Positions 12,812-22,551 of a stretch of 64,000 nt of DNA are shown piece after piece (the first letter of the stretch is position 1; the number at the start of each line of letters is the position of its first letter). Source of the DNA: Ophiura sarsii (lineage: Eukaryota > Echinodermata > Ophiuroidea > Amphilepidida > Ophiuridae); the NCBI GenBank assembly GCA_035610835.1, contig CM069452.1:6290171-6354170 (forward strand). Direction: 5' to 3'. The notes beneath the pieces are model-generated. The model searched no databases, was not told where the DNA came from, and was given only the letters and a program-made list of their open reading frames with translations. Position numbers and translations under genes: made by a program.

Positions 12812-13009
12812 TATACTCTCTTAAATCAAAAGATTGTGCTTAGGGAAAGATCTTAAAAGATTGAAAATGTTCAATCGAATAGAGTGAAGTTTCAATCCGA
12901 TATATTGAAATTTCACTCTATTAGATTTAATATTTTCAATCTTTTAAGATCTTTCCCTAAGCACAATATTTAAGATTGACTTGTCAATCTTTTGATTTAA
13001 GAGAGTATA
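12812..13009. mobile_element. Hairpin MITE with TA-type ends, left arm only
   Basis: A near-perfect palindrome of 198 bp. The outer arms read TATACTCTCTTAAATC and its complement; an inner pair of inverted segments reads GTGCTTAGGGAAAGATC. TA at both ends suggests a Tc1/mariner-type derivative. The right arm carries unrelated DNA here. Confidence 0.78.
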
Positions 13010-13032
13010 CCTAGATTGTTCTTCAGATGGTA

Positions 13033-13053
13033 CCCCCCCCCCCCCCCCCCCCC
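13033..13053. repeat. Poly-C run (21 bases)
   Basis: A homopolymer of the type found throughout the window (also 18245..18268, 18664..18685, 20301..20316, 25651..25693 with one interruption, 26667..26687, 39160..39215 mixed with T, 39849..39889, 47259..47271). Confidence 0.9.
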
Positions 13054-13635
13054 TTCCCCTTCCATGCACACAAATCAACTTTATTGGTTTCCTGTACTAT
13101 TTTTAGACTGCGGTGTTTGATTTGTTTTTGGTTTGAACTATGGAAAATACATACACCATCTCCTTGGTATTTTGGTATGAAACAGATGTTTGGTTACAAA
13201 ACATGCTTTTTTTTCTCTTGGATCACCCCCATTCCATTGCAATGGAATTTTGATTTGGTAATACGAACCCCAAGAGGATATCGCACGCAAGGGGTCATTA
13301 AACCTTCTATCGCCTGGAAAAAGTACCACTTTAAGCACACAGGTCAGGTGACACATAGGCAGCCTGCAGGGCTCAGGTCCCGCCCTTGTTGATATCGATG
13401 CACGGGAGATGAAATACAGAGAAGGCTCGCAATACTAATTATCTTAAAATAGACCCATCTTCTAGCCTACTCCCATCTAAATTTAGACCTGCATTCACGC
13501 TATTGGCATGATTGGTATAACCAGTTCAACTATCCATAAACATAACATAACATTTGATCAACAATGAATATGAATTCGATCTGGAATTCGGACATGAACA
13601 CGAATTTGAATATGATTATTAACATGAAGCTTCCC

Positions 13636-13740
13636 TATTCAGCTCGATTGAGAAAGCTAAACCTCCCATTACTGGCATACAGGCGACTCACAGGCGACCT
13701 CATTCAAGTGTACCGTATTATGCATGGCTTTCAACCATGA
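13636..13740 (+). pseudogene. C-terminal fragment of a non-LTR retrotransposon RT protein
   Basis: The frame reads SARLRKLNLPLLAYRRLTGD then IQVYRIMHG before a stop at 13738..13740. This is the conserved C-terminal stretch of CR1/Jockey-like ORF2 proteins. Only about 35 residues remain. The right arm lacks it and has other sequence between about 37330 and 37740. Confidence 0.65.
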
Positions 13741-14585
13741 TTGATTTAATTACGACAGTTTGTTACCTAAAGCTAAATAGAACATAGTCGTTATATTTCC
13801 GTGTTGGTTTTCAATAGAGGCCTTTTGTCCTGACGAAAACCAAACCCGGCATCAGAATCGGTTCATTTGTATGTTTGTCGCATTAAGGAAACGACACAAG
13901 AACAGGTAAGTCTACGACGTCTATCATAGAGTAAAATGTTAGTCTTAGATTTATTTTATTCAATATGATATGTATTTTAGAAAATCTTTTGACGCACCCG
14001 ATAGAACTATCATAATATGAGCACGTTGATTTGCTCAAAATGTTGAGAACAATTTTTTAGCAAATTGTTTGAAGTTGATCATAACTTATATAGCATACCG
14101 TATGTGTCCAGCTAGTGGCGTAGTTAGGATTTCTTCAGAAGGGGGATTGGGTTTGTGACCAACCGTAGCCACGAATACTCAGCCGAGCGAAATTATACGC
14201 AAAAGTTATTTTTCTCCATTTTTTAGAACTATCATCTGATTTATTTGATTTTGTTAATGAAATTTGAAATAAATACTGATGCTATTGTATAACAACGTGT
14301 TTTTGTAAACCTTGTCTGTGTAACTTGTAGCCAATGGCCTACTGGTAGATATCAAACTGTAATCCCCTTTACAGAAAATCTCAGCTCCTCTGCCACAAAC
14401 TAGCTAGCATGTTAGCCATTGTATGGCCTTTTTTGTTGGCAATTAATGTAATGCATCTGTAAATTTGATTGCTCCTTGTTCATTGGAAATGTCGGTTATG
14501 TGACCATTTATTTTCGCATTTTAGGTTTAACCTAAAATGTTCCTCTGTAGCAATATGAAGAGATGGAAATGCTCATACACCTTTC

Positions 14586-15133
14586 GACCTCAGGTTACCT
14601 AACCTCAGGTCGAATTCATTTTCGGACTTAGCATTTTTTCACAAAGTGTGCAAGCCTGCATTGCGTGCACACGTTCAATCATTATACGACCTGAGGTTGT
14701 CTGATTAGATTTATTTTCAACCTGAGGTTGTTTATTGACATTTTTCTCCTTGGCCTTTTTTGACAGACCTTTACTCTGATTATATTGAATACACATTTTT
14801 GAATTTAGACGTGTTTGATTTTTGTATTATTACCTTAGGTAACTACTGATTTATTTGGGGCTATAATTGCCCACGGTTCAATCTAATTTAACCTGAGGTT
14901 TTCAAAATGAATATCTTGACAACCTGAGGTTGTTTAATTGGATTTGTTTTCAACCTGGGGTTGTTGTATTGAATATTTTCTCAGCCTCAGGTTTATTTAT
15001 TGCAGTATTCTAATTTATTTACATTTTTCCAATATCCTTGGCTTCTAAAAGGTTTAAGTCCAAAAGTGAATACAACCTGAGGTTAGGTAACCTGAGGTTA
15101 GGTAACCTGAGGTTAGGTAACCTGAGGTTAGGT
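14586..15133. repeat. Cluster of AACCTGAGGTT motifs with a 15-bp tandem repeat
   Basis: At least eleven copies of CCTGAGGTT or its complement occur in about 550 bp. They begin with an inverted pair at about 14586..14615, then singletons near 14689, 14720, 14891, 14921, 14953 and 14982. The cluster ends in four perfect tandem copies of AACCTGAGGTTAGGT at 15074..15133. The block ends about 100 bp before the N gap. Confidence 0.85.
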
Positions 15134-15232
15134 ACTAGAGGCAATGACCTAACGACACCTATAGTAACAGCACTCTATGGGTACATTTCAGAAAGGGAAC
15201 CAAATGAAAGAAAGGAATGAAATCCATGAAAG

Positions 15233-15332
15233 NNNNNNNNNNNNNNNNNNNNNNNNNNNNNNNNNNNNNNNNNNNNNNNNNNNNNNNNNNNNNNNNNNNN
15301 NNNNNNNNNNNNNNNNNNNNNNNNNNNNNNNN
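15233..15332. other. Assembly gap, exactly 100 N
   Basis: One hundred N, the conventional length for a gap of unknown size. Sequence on the two sides belongs to different contigs, so adjacency and orientation across it are scaffolding inferences. Confidence 0.98.
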
Positions 15333-15584
15333 TTTCATTGTGTGGCCATATTGTGTACATCATAGTGTTTGCCAACATCTGTAGACTATTTTATGCTACA
15401 TTTTGTTCGGGATAATGACTCGATTAGGAAAAAACTAACTGTAAAGAACGACGGTAGCGCGGGCATCTCGAACGCTAACATGGTCAATACGAGAGCTATT
15501 GAAAAGACAGCAGAGCAATCACCCGTGGCGAAACCAAGTACTGCTACGCAACGTGAACAATTTGAGTCAGGCGGGATCTACTAA

Positions 15585-16204
15585 AAAGTGCTCAACAAAA
15601 GCAAGTCGTACACTTTGTTTAGGTCATTTAAAGTAACGTTCAATTATTGTTTACCAAACAGGCTAGATAGACATTTTGAATGAATCTTTTTGGCACATTT
15701 TGATACCAAGCATAACACCTAACAACAAAGATAAACCATGATTAGCACCATTTATTGAAAATTAGTCACTTTTCAAAAGTCACATTTTCAATACACTACG
15801 CGGAAGAAAATACCAATTGTTAACAAGCACATACGCCGTATCAGTCCCTTGTTGATCGCTGCGCATTTCCCCTCAATGGGCGAGCTAATTCAAATTCAAA
15901 GTGTCATGCATGGGTGAGGGATATGAATGTAAAGGGATTTTTATGGGATGGGGAAACGGCTGCACTGTGTATTCGATTGCCCGCCGGTCAATCCTAGTTA
16001 TTGTGAACCTCACACACACACAACCCTTCCTCCCACGTAGCATATTGAAAATGTGACTTTTGAAAAGTGACAAATTTCTTTAAATGGCGCTAATCATGCT
16101 TTGTTGCTATGTGTTATGTTTGGTATCAAAATGTGCCTAAAAGATTTATCCAAATGTCTATCTAGCCTAAACAAACTGTACGACTTTCTTTTGTTGAGCA
16201 CTTT
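15585..16204. mobile_element. Foldback element with inverted repeats of about 165 to 215 bp
   Basis: The ends are AAAGTGCTCAACAAAAG and its complement. The inner matches include CACATTTTGATACCAA and CACTTTTCAAAAGTCACA. The loop holds no coding signal. Confidence 0.78.
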
Positions 16205-16465
16205 ATATGGTTTGAGCTGGACTAACCTTGCGTTAGTCGAGCCAAGCCGGACTAACCTTACGTTAGTCAGAATGGACACCATCTGGACTAACTTAAAGCT
16301 AGTCGAGCGACTAGCCTAAACTAATCCAGCTTAGGACGTACTAACATCAAGCTAGTCGAGCTTAAAGCTAGTCCAGCAGTGCTGGACTAGGCTAAAGCTA
16401 GTCAAAATGGACACCATCTGAACAAGCTTTAAGTTAGTCAGGCGACCTGTTTAGGTTTTCAGTGT
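16205..16465. repeat. GACTAAC / GTTAGTC short-palindrome cluster
   Basis: Repeated GGACTAAC, GCTAGTC and GTTAGTC words in both orientations, including two copies of ATGGACACCATCTG about 130 bp apart. Non-coding. Confidence 0.6.
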
Positions 16466-16542
16466 ATGACTATAATATTTAGACAGGTAGATCTCGAAAC
16501 ATTGCAGTGCTGGTTTAAGTGCATAAACAGCTATAAACTTAC

Positions 16543-16630
16543 GCGTCTGGCATCGTGTATCCTGATAGACAATAGCAAGTGTTTGGTCTGGTACAAGTTC
16601 CACCATTCAAACATGATTGTGTACACATTG
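16543..16630 (-). pseudogene. EGF exon with 8-bp deletion
   Basis: 88 bp between intact splice signals. [19 protein letters not shown] and SGYT are kept, but eight bases present in the other copies (GGGAACCG) are missing, which shifts the frame and removes the sixth Cys. It is either a decayed copy or a cassette that is skipped. Confidence 0.7.
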
Positions 16631-19600
16631 CTGAAAAGTGATAACAGTTTGATATGAAAAACGGAAAATATAATGGTTATAGCTTACGTGTCTGACATCG
16701 GTTCCCCTCGTATCCAGTTAGACATGAGCAAACGTTTGGTCTTGTACATCCACCATTAGCACACGGTGGAGAGCAGGTTGCTGGAAAGAGATAACAGTTT
16801 GATTTGAAAAACTGTAAATAAAATGGATATGATACTTAGACATGCGAACATGATGGAATACAGGTTGCTGGAAAGTGATAACAGTTTGATATGAAAACGG
16901 TACATATAATGGATATGATTTATAGACAGATATGTTTAATACATTGCTATATTGGCTTAGCGTATACACTTACGTGTCTGACAACGGTTCCCCGTGTATC
17001 CAGTTAGACATGAGCAAGTGTTTGGTCTGGTACAAGTTCCACCATTCAAACATGATGGAATACACATTGCTGGAAAGGGATAACAGTTTGATATGAAAAA
17101 ACGGTAAATATAATGGATATGATACTTAGACAGATAGATTTTAATACATTGCTATATTGGCTTAGGGTGTACACTTACGTATCTGGCATCGGTTCCCCGT
17201 GTATCCAGATGGACATGAGCAAGTGTTTGGTCTAGTACAAGTTCCACCATTCGAACATGATGGAGTACAGATTGCTGGAAAGGGATAACAGTTTGATATG
17301 AAAAATGGTACATATAATGGATATGATACTTAGATAGATTTTAATACATTGCTATATTGGCTTAGGGTATACACTTACGTGTCTGACATCGGTTCCCCGT
17401 GTATCCAGATCGACATGAGCAAGTGTTTGGTCTGGTACAAGTTCCACCATTAATACAAGTTGTAGTACAGATTGCTGGAAAGTGACGACAGTTTGATATG
17501 AGACACGGTAAATATAATGGATATGATACTTAGACAGATAGATTTTAATACATTGCTATATTGGCTTAGGGTATACACTTACGTGTCTGGCATCGGTTCC
17601 CCGTGTATCCAGATCGACATGAGCAAGTGTTTGGTCTGGTACAAGTTCCACCATTCGAACATGAAGGAATGCAGATTGCTGGAAAGTGACAACAGTTTGA
17701 TATGAAAAACGGTAAATATAATGGATATGATACTTAGACAGATATATTGCAATACATTGCTAAATTGGCTTAGCGTATATATACACTTACGTGTCTGACA
17801 TCGGTTCCCCGTGTATCCAGATGGACATGTGCAAAAGTTTGGTCTAGTACATCCACCATTAGCACACGGTGGAGAGCAAGTTGCTGGAAATTAATAACAG
17901 TTTGATTTGAAAAATGGTAAATAAAATGGATATGATATGAAACCGTGTACTTTTAAGGTCATTGTTAAGGTCATTGTTAATTTAATTCACGCAAGTTTGT
18001 CCATATCTATATGGAAATAACTAACGGGAGGACCTATTCAGACTGAAAACGACGATCGGTACACGACCTCTATAACACGGCGGATACGATGCCTAAATTA
18101 ATGTGCATTGATGTGGTGTTTATGAAACTACGTACATAATTATATATGAATGTTTCGGTCCGAATTCGCAAGTGAGTAATAAGTCTTACTCTTCTAAATA
18201 GTTCGTTACAATTTAAAAATATCTTTAGATCAGTCTACAGACGTGGGGGGGGGGGGGGGGGGGGGGGGTACCCTTTAATGTAAAGGAGTTTCTTCAAATA
18301 TAAAAAATATGGCTAAAATATGAGTCGGTTCTCACTCTAAAATAAACATGTTCAGCATCCCCTACCACTTCTTCTTTCTTCTTTATTTCAGTCATAACTT
18401 TTTGTGTGTGTTTTTGTTAAGGCGTTTTAGAGTTAGAGATGTCTGTAACATGTTTGCTTCTTACATAAAGCATTTTACACAATTTGGTCATGTTTATGGT
18501 GACTAGAACCCCTTAGATACAACCATGAAATATAAAACTATTTATAGAGAGGCCTCCTCTTTAAGGTTCGCAAAGTTTATCGCTATGCTATGACTAGAGC
18601 GATTTTGCAACAAAAAAGTTAAAAATTACCTCCTCCGGACGCTAAATATGTTCATTTGGGGGTGGGGGGGGGGGGGGGGGGGGGGTGATGAACGTGTCAG
18701 TGTATTTAATTAGTGTGTGTGTTTTTTCCTTCAATTTAATGGTCAATGAATTTCTACATCATTAGAGCTACTGCATAGCTATTTATTGGATGAGCCAGGA
18801 TGATAGGTATTGGCAGCGTACGCGTTTGTTTACAAATAGAAAACAATAATGCAAGAGCTTGTTCAAAGGCTACCCTTGACAAAACTGTTTTCAAGCTCTT
18901 TGTATCCCGAGTTGGATTGTCTGAGTTTTCGTCGTGTAACCCTTTTTAGGCCATGTGTATGTGGGGAATAACGCTTACCAGTGCGCAAGCAACGTTCAGA
19001 TTGTGTTACGGAGGAACATAGGGCCTACCTACATGTATGTACGATGACATTTACAACGATGCCATTTTTCATCCGTGAATTTCGCCGGTTCACGTGAAAT
19101 GCTAAATGTTTCAAATGAACGTTGCATGTGCATCTGATTTGTGGACAATCACTGCCATTAGATAGTGACGTCTTGAAATTAAATTATGCATATGTAGGGT
19201 TTGGAAGAATCCACGAACACGGATTTCACGGCGTAAATGTTATTTCAGCCACGGTAAAAAAACCCGATTTTACAGTTTTATTTGATAATAACAATTGCGA
19301 TTGATATGTTAACCTTTTCAAGGCGATCGATGCACAATTGTGTACGGCGCATTCGTCTACTACTTGACAGACTTGAAGTTCGAATGACATGATTTAATAT
19401 CGAATTTGTATTAAGCGCATTCGTGTACTTGAGTGCCAAAAGTTAAATACTTGATTGGCATAAGATTTAATTTTACGAAATGACTAGGGGAATATGGGGC
19501 AACTGGACCGTGGGGCAAGTGGTCCGAAATGAAGGATTTTGTAATTGTATGGGCATACTGCTTTCTTTTGAACAGTACGACTTTTGTTGATACTTGACAT

Positions 19601-22551
19601 ATATCCTTACCTTCTACAATCCAAAACATTTGGAACGTTAGGGTATTTACTCATGTGATTTTCTCCAGATATTTGAAGCCAACTCCTTCAGTGACTGATT
19701 GAAAATTCACAGATAGTATGGGCGATATATAAAGATGGGTTTAGATCATGTTTAATGTACTTTTATGATTGACCGATATGCAACAGTAAATATATACATG
19801 CAGTACAGTCGTCTTAAGATGCTAGGTGCATATTGCATTTGATGGGTGCTATATTGTAGTGTGCTTAGGGACTTTCCGAAATATTATTAAAACCATAGGT
19901 TGTGGTTGAAATGACCGTAAAATGGCGCATATTGCTAACTTGGGACATTGGTGGTTTGGATTTCCGATCAATATTATCATTTAAAGAATGCTTCAACTTA
20001 AATCATTATCACGGGTATTCATTTGGTAGAGTTGTTAGTTTTCTGAATTTGCAAATAACAAAGTACACCATTTTTTTATTTTATCTAAAGACACTCGTCT
20101 ACTTGTAGGACCCGAACGCCGTAATATTTGCGGATGAGGTCGCCATGTTTGGTGACGTCATTGTGACGTCATGCGTCGGATGTTTGTACTTGTTTTGGTA
20201 TATATGGATAGAGGAAACCTCTAGCTATGCCATGGTACCCAAATAAGCATACTCTGCATTTCGGATTAGATTTCTTATCTTATTAGGGGGTGGTAACCCG
20301 CCCCCCCCCCCCCCCCTCTCCGGGAGTAACCCTTTCTATTCATTGCAAACTGTAAAGTGGCACAACGTCGATTTTAGGTAGCTTTAGTTAATTGGTCATA
20401 TCTTAAGATTGACAAAACCAAATCAGATGAAATAAACGGCATATGAAAGCTAGGCGTTTAGTCTATAACTAGTTTTACAATTGTTACACAAAATTCTTGA
20501 AGTTCATGGTCAATAAGTTGGGTAAACACTTGCACGGTTTTTTAGACACCCTGTATGTTCCAGTATTGAACAACCGGTATACCAGTATCTAGGACTTAAA
20601 GTATACTAGTTTCCTTTTATCTTTTATAGGGGAGTCGGGTTGACTGCTACCTAAATGTGTTTTGACATTTTTACTTCCTTTTTATCGGTTTCTATCTTAC
20701 CTGTCTGACATCGGATGCCCGTATAGCCTGATACACAATTACAGATATTTGGCCCGCAGCATGTACCTTCATTCAAACATGACGATGAACATACAACTAT
20801 AAAATAGTTTTGTTTTGTTTTAGGGAGAGTAGGTTTGACTGCTACCCCCAAGTACTTGGACATTGTTACTTCCTTTTCCTTTTATAGGGTTCTGTCTTAC
20901 CTGTCTGACATCGGGTGCCCGTATAGCCTGATACACAATTACACGTGTTTGGCCCACAGCATGTACCTTCATTCAAACATGACGGTGAACATACAGCTAC
21001 AAAATATAAAATTTCATAATTTATTGTCACCATTATTATCAGCCGGAGCTCATAATTTCTAAAGTGTGGGGGTAAAGAGATTGTTTTGGTGGGGAGGTAA
21101 TGTGGGTGGACACTTAATACTGAACTCAAATAGTACCCGAAAGCTAAACTATCGCCGAATGAATTCGCTGACGTAGTGCACGTTAGAATATACCGTTACC
21201 AGGTCAACTGATTCACGCTAACTTTGTAACGAACCACTGATAACATATATAGATCATAACACAAAATGGTAGTATCATTGGGAACAAATGTCCCTGATAA
21301 CATAGATACGTTGGGCCGACGTTGGATTTTGGTCGAAAATAAACGTCCCGAGACGTTCGGCGCGGAAGTCGGCTGCTTATAGGGCCTACGTCACAGGGAC
21401 CTTTGATATGAAATGTCGAGAGAACGTCGTTGGAACGTTGGGTTGACGTACGCTCGACGTTTAACCGACATTTATCCGACTTTTTGCCGATCTATTTCAT
21501 CTCAAAAATATTTTCTTTAATACAGGATTATTCCTCTTGCAATTGTATCCGTCATTATACCATTCTTTACCTTCATTGCCACAAAAATTGCATACTAATC
21601 AAAGCTTTTTAGAACTTACCTTAACTTGGCCGAAACGAGGATTGTTCCTGCTACCTCTGTATCCAATTGAGCTGACGAATATGCTAATATTTGTTTATAA
21701 GTGTTTTAGTTAATATGAACCTTTCTGAATCACTAAATATAACATACAAAATGCTTACTATATATTGCTGAAATTAGTGTGTACATTTTTATATTACATG
21801 AAAAAATACTATTATAAAAGAAATGGTGAATTATAATGCTAATATATTATATAAAGAAAGACCGATATGAAAGGTGGGTAGTAAACGTATGCCCACCGTC
21901 GGAGAATCGACAGTGTTCCAATATTGTCGCCGTGCCGTTGGAAGGCATACTATTATTGTCGGTATAGGCGTTTTCAAACAATGGCCTGACTAATTAGGCT
22001 TAACAATACAGTGTTTCAACCTATTAAACAATTAGCATGACAATCGACCTATAACTGAAAACCATAGGACGACGGGTTGGCCGACGTTTTATTGTCGACC
22101 TTTAGCTGACGTCCATAAGATGTCAGTAGGTTGACGTTTTGTGGCCGTTTTAATTGAATTTAATCCGACCTTTATCGGACGTCCCTAATAAGACACTATT
22201 TTTCACCGAAATGGCCATTTCTGTTCGACCTATTACCGCTGTTTAATACGATGGTAGTATGCCGACGTTTTGCAGCCGACTGGTACGCGATATCCACAAG
22301 ACAACTTCAGTAGACTGACGATTTGTTGACCACGTTTGCCAACGTCGAGCCGACGTCACTTGAACCAGTAACCAACGTGCACTACGTCAACGAATAAGAC
22401 CCCTGAAAAGGATGACAGTAATTGTGCAGCTTTTTTTCAATACTACTCACGTAAGCATGTGCTTCCGCTAGCTGTCCAACCTGTGCAACATCGTGTACCT
22501 TCTCGATACATTGTTATATATCCTTGGCGATAGCTCATGCGGTACGGTCTC
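16543..22551 (-). CDS. EMI- and EGF-repeat protein gene (partial, minus strand)
   Basis: A fragment of a secreted or membrane-anchored protein built like the EMI-plus-EGF families (MEGF, EGFL7 and similar). In transcript order: EMI C-terminal half (22451..22551), EGF exons 20901..20996, 20701..20796, 17791..17883, 17583..17678, 17379..17474, 17179..17274, 16974..17069 and 16688..16780, then a defective one at 16543..16630. The EGF exons are symmetrical (phase 1 at both ends, 93 or 96 bp), so copies can be gained or lost without breaking frame. Donors are GTAAG and acceptors AG throughout. Signal peptide, first EMI half and 3' end are not found; the 3' part may lie across the assembly gap. A specific orthologue is not claimed. 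Confidence 0.8.
16688..16780 (-). CDS. EGF-like exon, tandem array
   Basis: 93 bp, phase 1-1: [18 protein letters not shown] then GYEGNRCQT. It pairs with 17791..17883 by its GGCTRP variant. Confidence 0.8.
16841..16867 (-). pseudogene. Remnant of an EGF exon in the array
   Basis: Only the first 27 bases or so after an acceptor remain (encoding CIPSC), and the rest of the exon is missing. It lies between the exons at 16688 and 16974 and explains the wider spacing there. Confidence 0.6.
16974..17069 (-). CDS. EGF-like exon, tandem array
   Basis: 96 bp, phase 1-1: [19 protein letters not shown] then GYTGNRCQT. All six cysteines are present. Confidence 0.83.
17179..17274 (-). CDS. EGF-like exon, tandem array
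   Basis: 96 bp, phase 1-1: [19 protein letters not shown] then GYTGNRCQI. All six cysteines are present. Confidence 0.83.
17379..17474 (-). CDS. EGF-like exon, tandem array
   Basis: 96 bp, phase 1-1: [19 protein letters not shown] then GYTGNRCQT. All six cysteines are present. Confidence 0.83.
17583..17678 (-). CDS. EGF-like exon, tandem array
   Basis: 96 bp, phase 1-1: [19 protein letters not shown] then GYTGNRCQT. All six cysteines are present. Confidence 0.83.
17791..17883 (-). CDS. EGF-like exon, tandem array
   Basis: 93 bp, phase 1-1: [18 protein letters not shown] then GYTGNRCQT. One codon shorter than its neighbours (GGCTRP instead of GGTCTRP), sharing that variant with 16688..16780 at the other end of the array. 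Confidence 0.82.
17884..20700. other. Intron-like stretch without recognised exons
   Basis: Contains poly-G runs at 18245..18268 and 18664..18685, a repeat copy at about 20125..20565, and no further EGF-like exon that I could find on the minus strand. Confidence 0.5.
20125..20565. repeat. Dispersed repeat with paired TGACGTCA sites, copy 1
   Basis: It begins near GTCGCCATGTTTGGTGACGTC, contains a poly-C run and GTGGCACAACGTCGATTTTAG, and ends at AGACACCCTGTA. It matches 25130..25945 over its length in the same orientation, and its end matches 24528..24735 in reverse. Confidence 0.75.
20701..20796 (-). CDS. EGF-like exon 2 after EMI
   Basis: 96 bp, phase 1-1, very similar to 20901..20996 ([26 protein letters not shown]) and with similar flanking intron sequence, so the two are a recent tandem pair. 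Confidence 0.85.
20901..20996 (-). CDS. EGF-like exon 1 after EMI
   Basis: 96 bp, phase 1-1. [19 protein letters not shown] then GYTGTRC gives the six EGF cysteines plus one extra Cys (GTCCGPN), which could pair outside the fold. Donor GTAAGA. Confidence 0.85.
21163..22395. mobile_element. TIR element rich in GACGTT words, inside the EMI-EGF gene
   Basis: Terminal inverted repeats ATTCGCTGACGTAGTGCACG and its near complement enclose 1.2 kb. The interior is crowded with CCGACGTT-, GTCGACC- and GACGTCC-like words in both orientations. No coding capacity is seen. Confidence 0.65.
22451..22551 (-). CDS. EMI-domain exon (C-terminal half)
   Basis: The exon is 101 bp, acceptor CTGTAG, donor GTGAGT. 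The peptide [20 protein letters not shown] followed by TGW and a Cys matches the end of EMI domains, whose signature is a double Cys before a small residue, Gly and Trp. It leaves one base, fitting the phase-1 EGF exons. Confidence 0.75.

Larger units (their letters stand above)
1..14142. repeat. Left arm of a large inverted duplication
   Basis: Reverse-complement partner of 36893..55888. Position 1 pairs with 55888, 1854 with 54034, about 7468 with 45294, and 14142 with 36893. The shift in coordinate sums marks arm-specific insertions. Homology probably continues beyond the left edge of the window. Confidence 0.95.

Noticed and set aside
15038..15220. Frame with repeated LRLGN
   Set aside because: Translation of the 15-bp AACCTGAGGTTAGGT tandem.
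15369..15584. 71-codon frame just right of the gap
   Set aside because: It stops exactly at the foldback element boundary and shows no recognisable motif; it may be a broken exon, but there is nothing to support it.
19122..19304. Search for further EGF or EMI exons between 17.9 and 20.7 kb and above 22.6 kb
   Set aside because: No Cys spacing of the right kind with flanking splice sites was found on the minus strand by eye.
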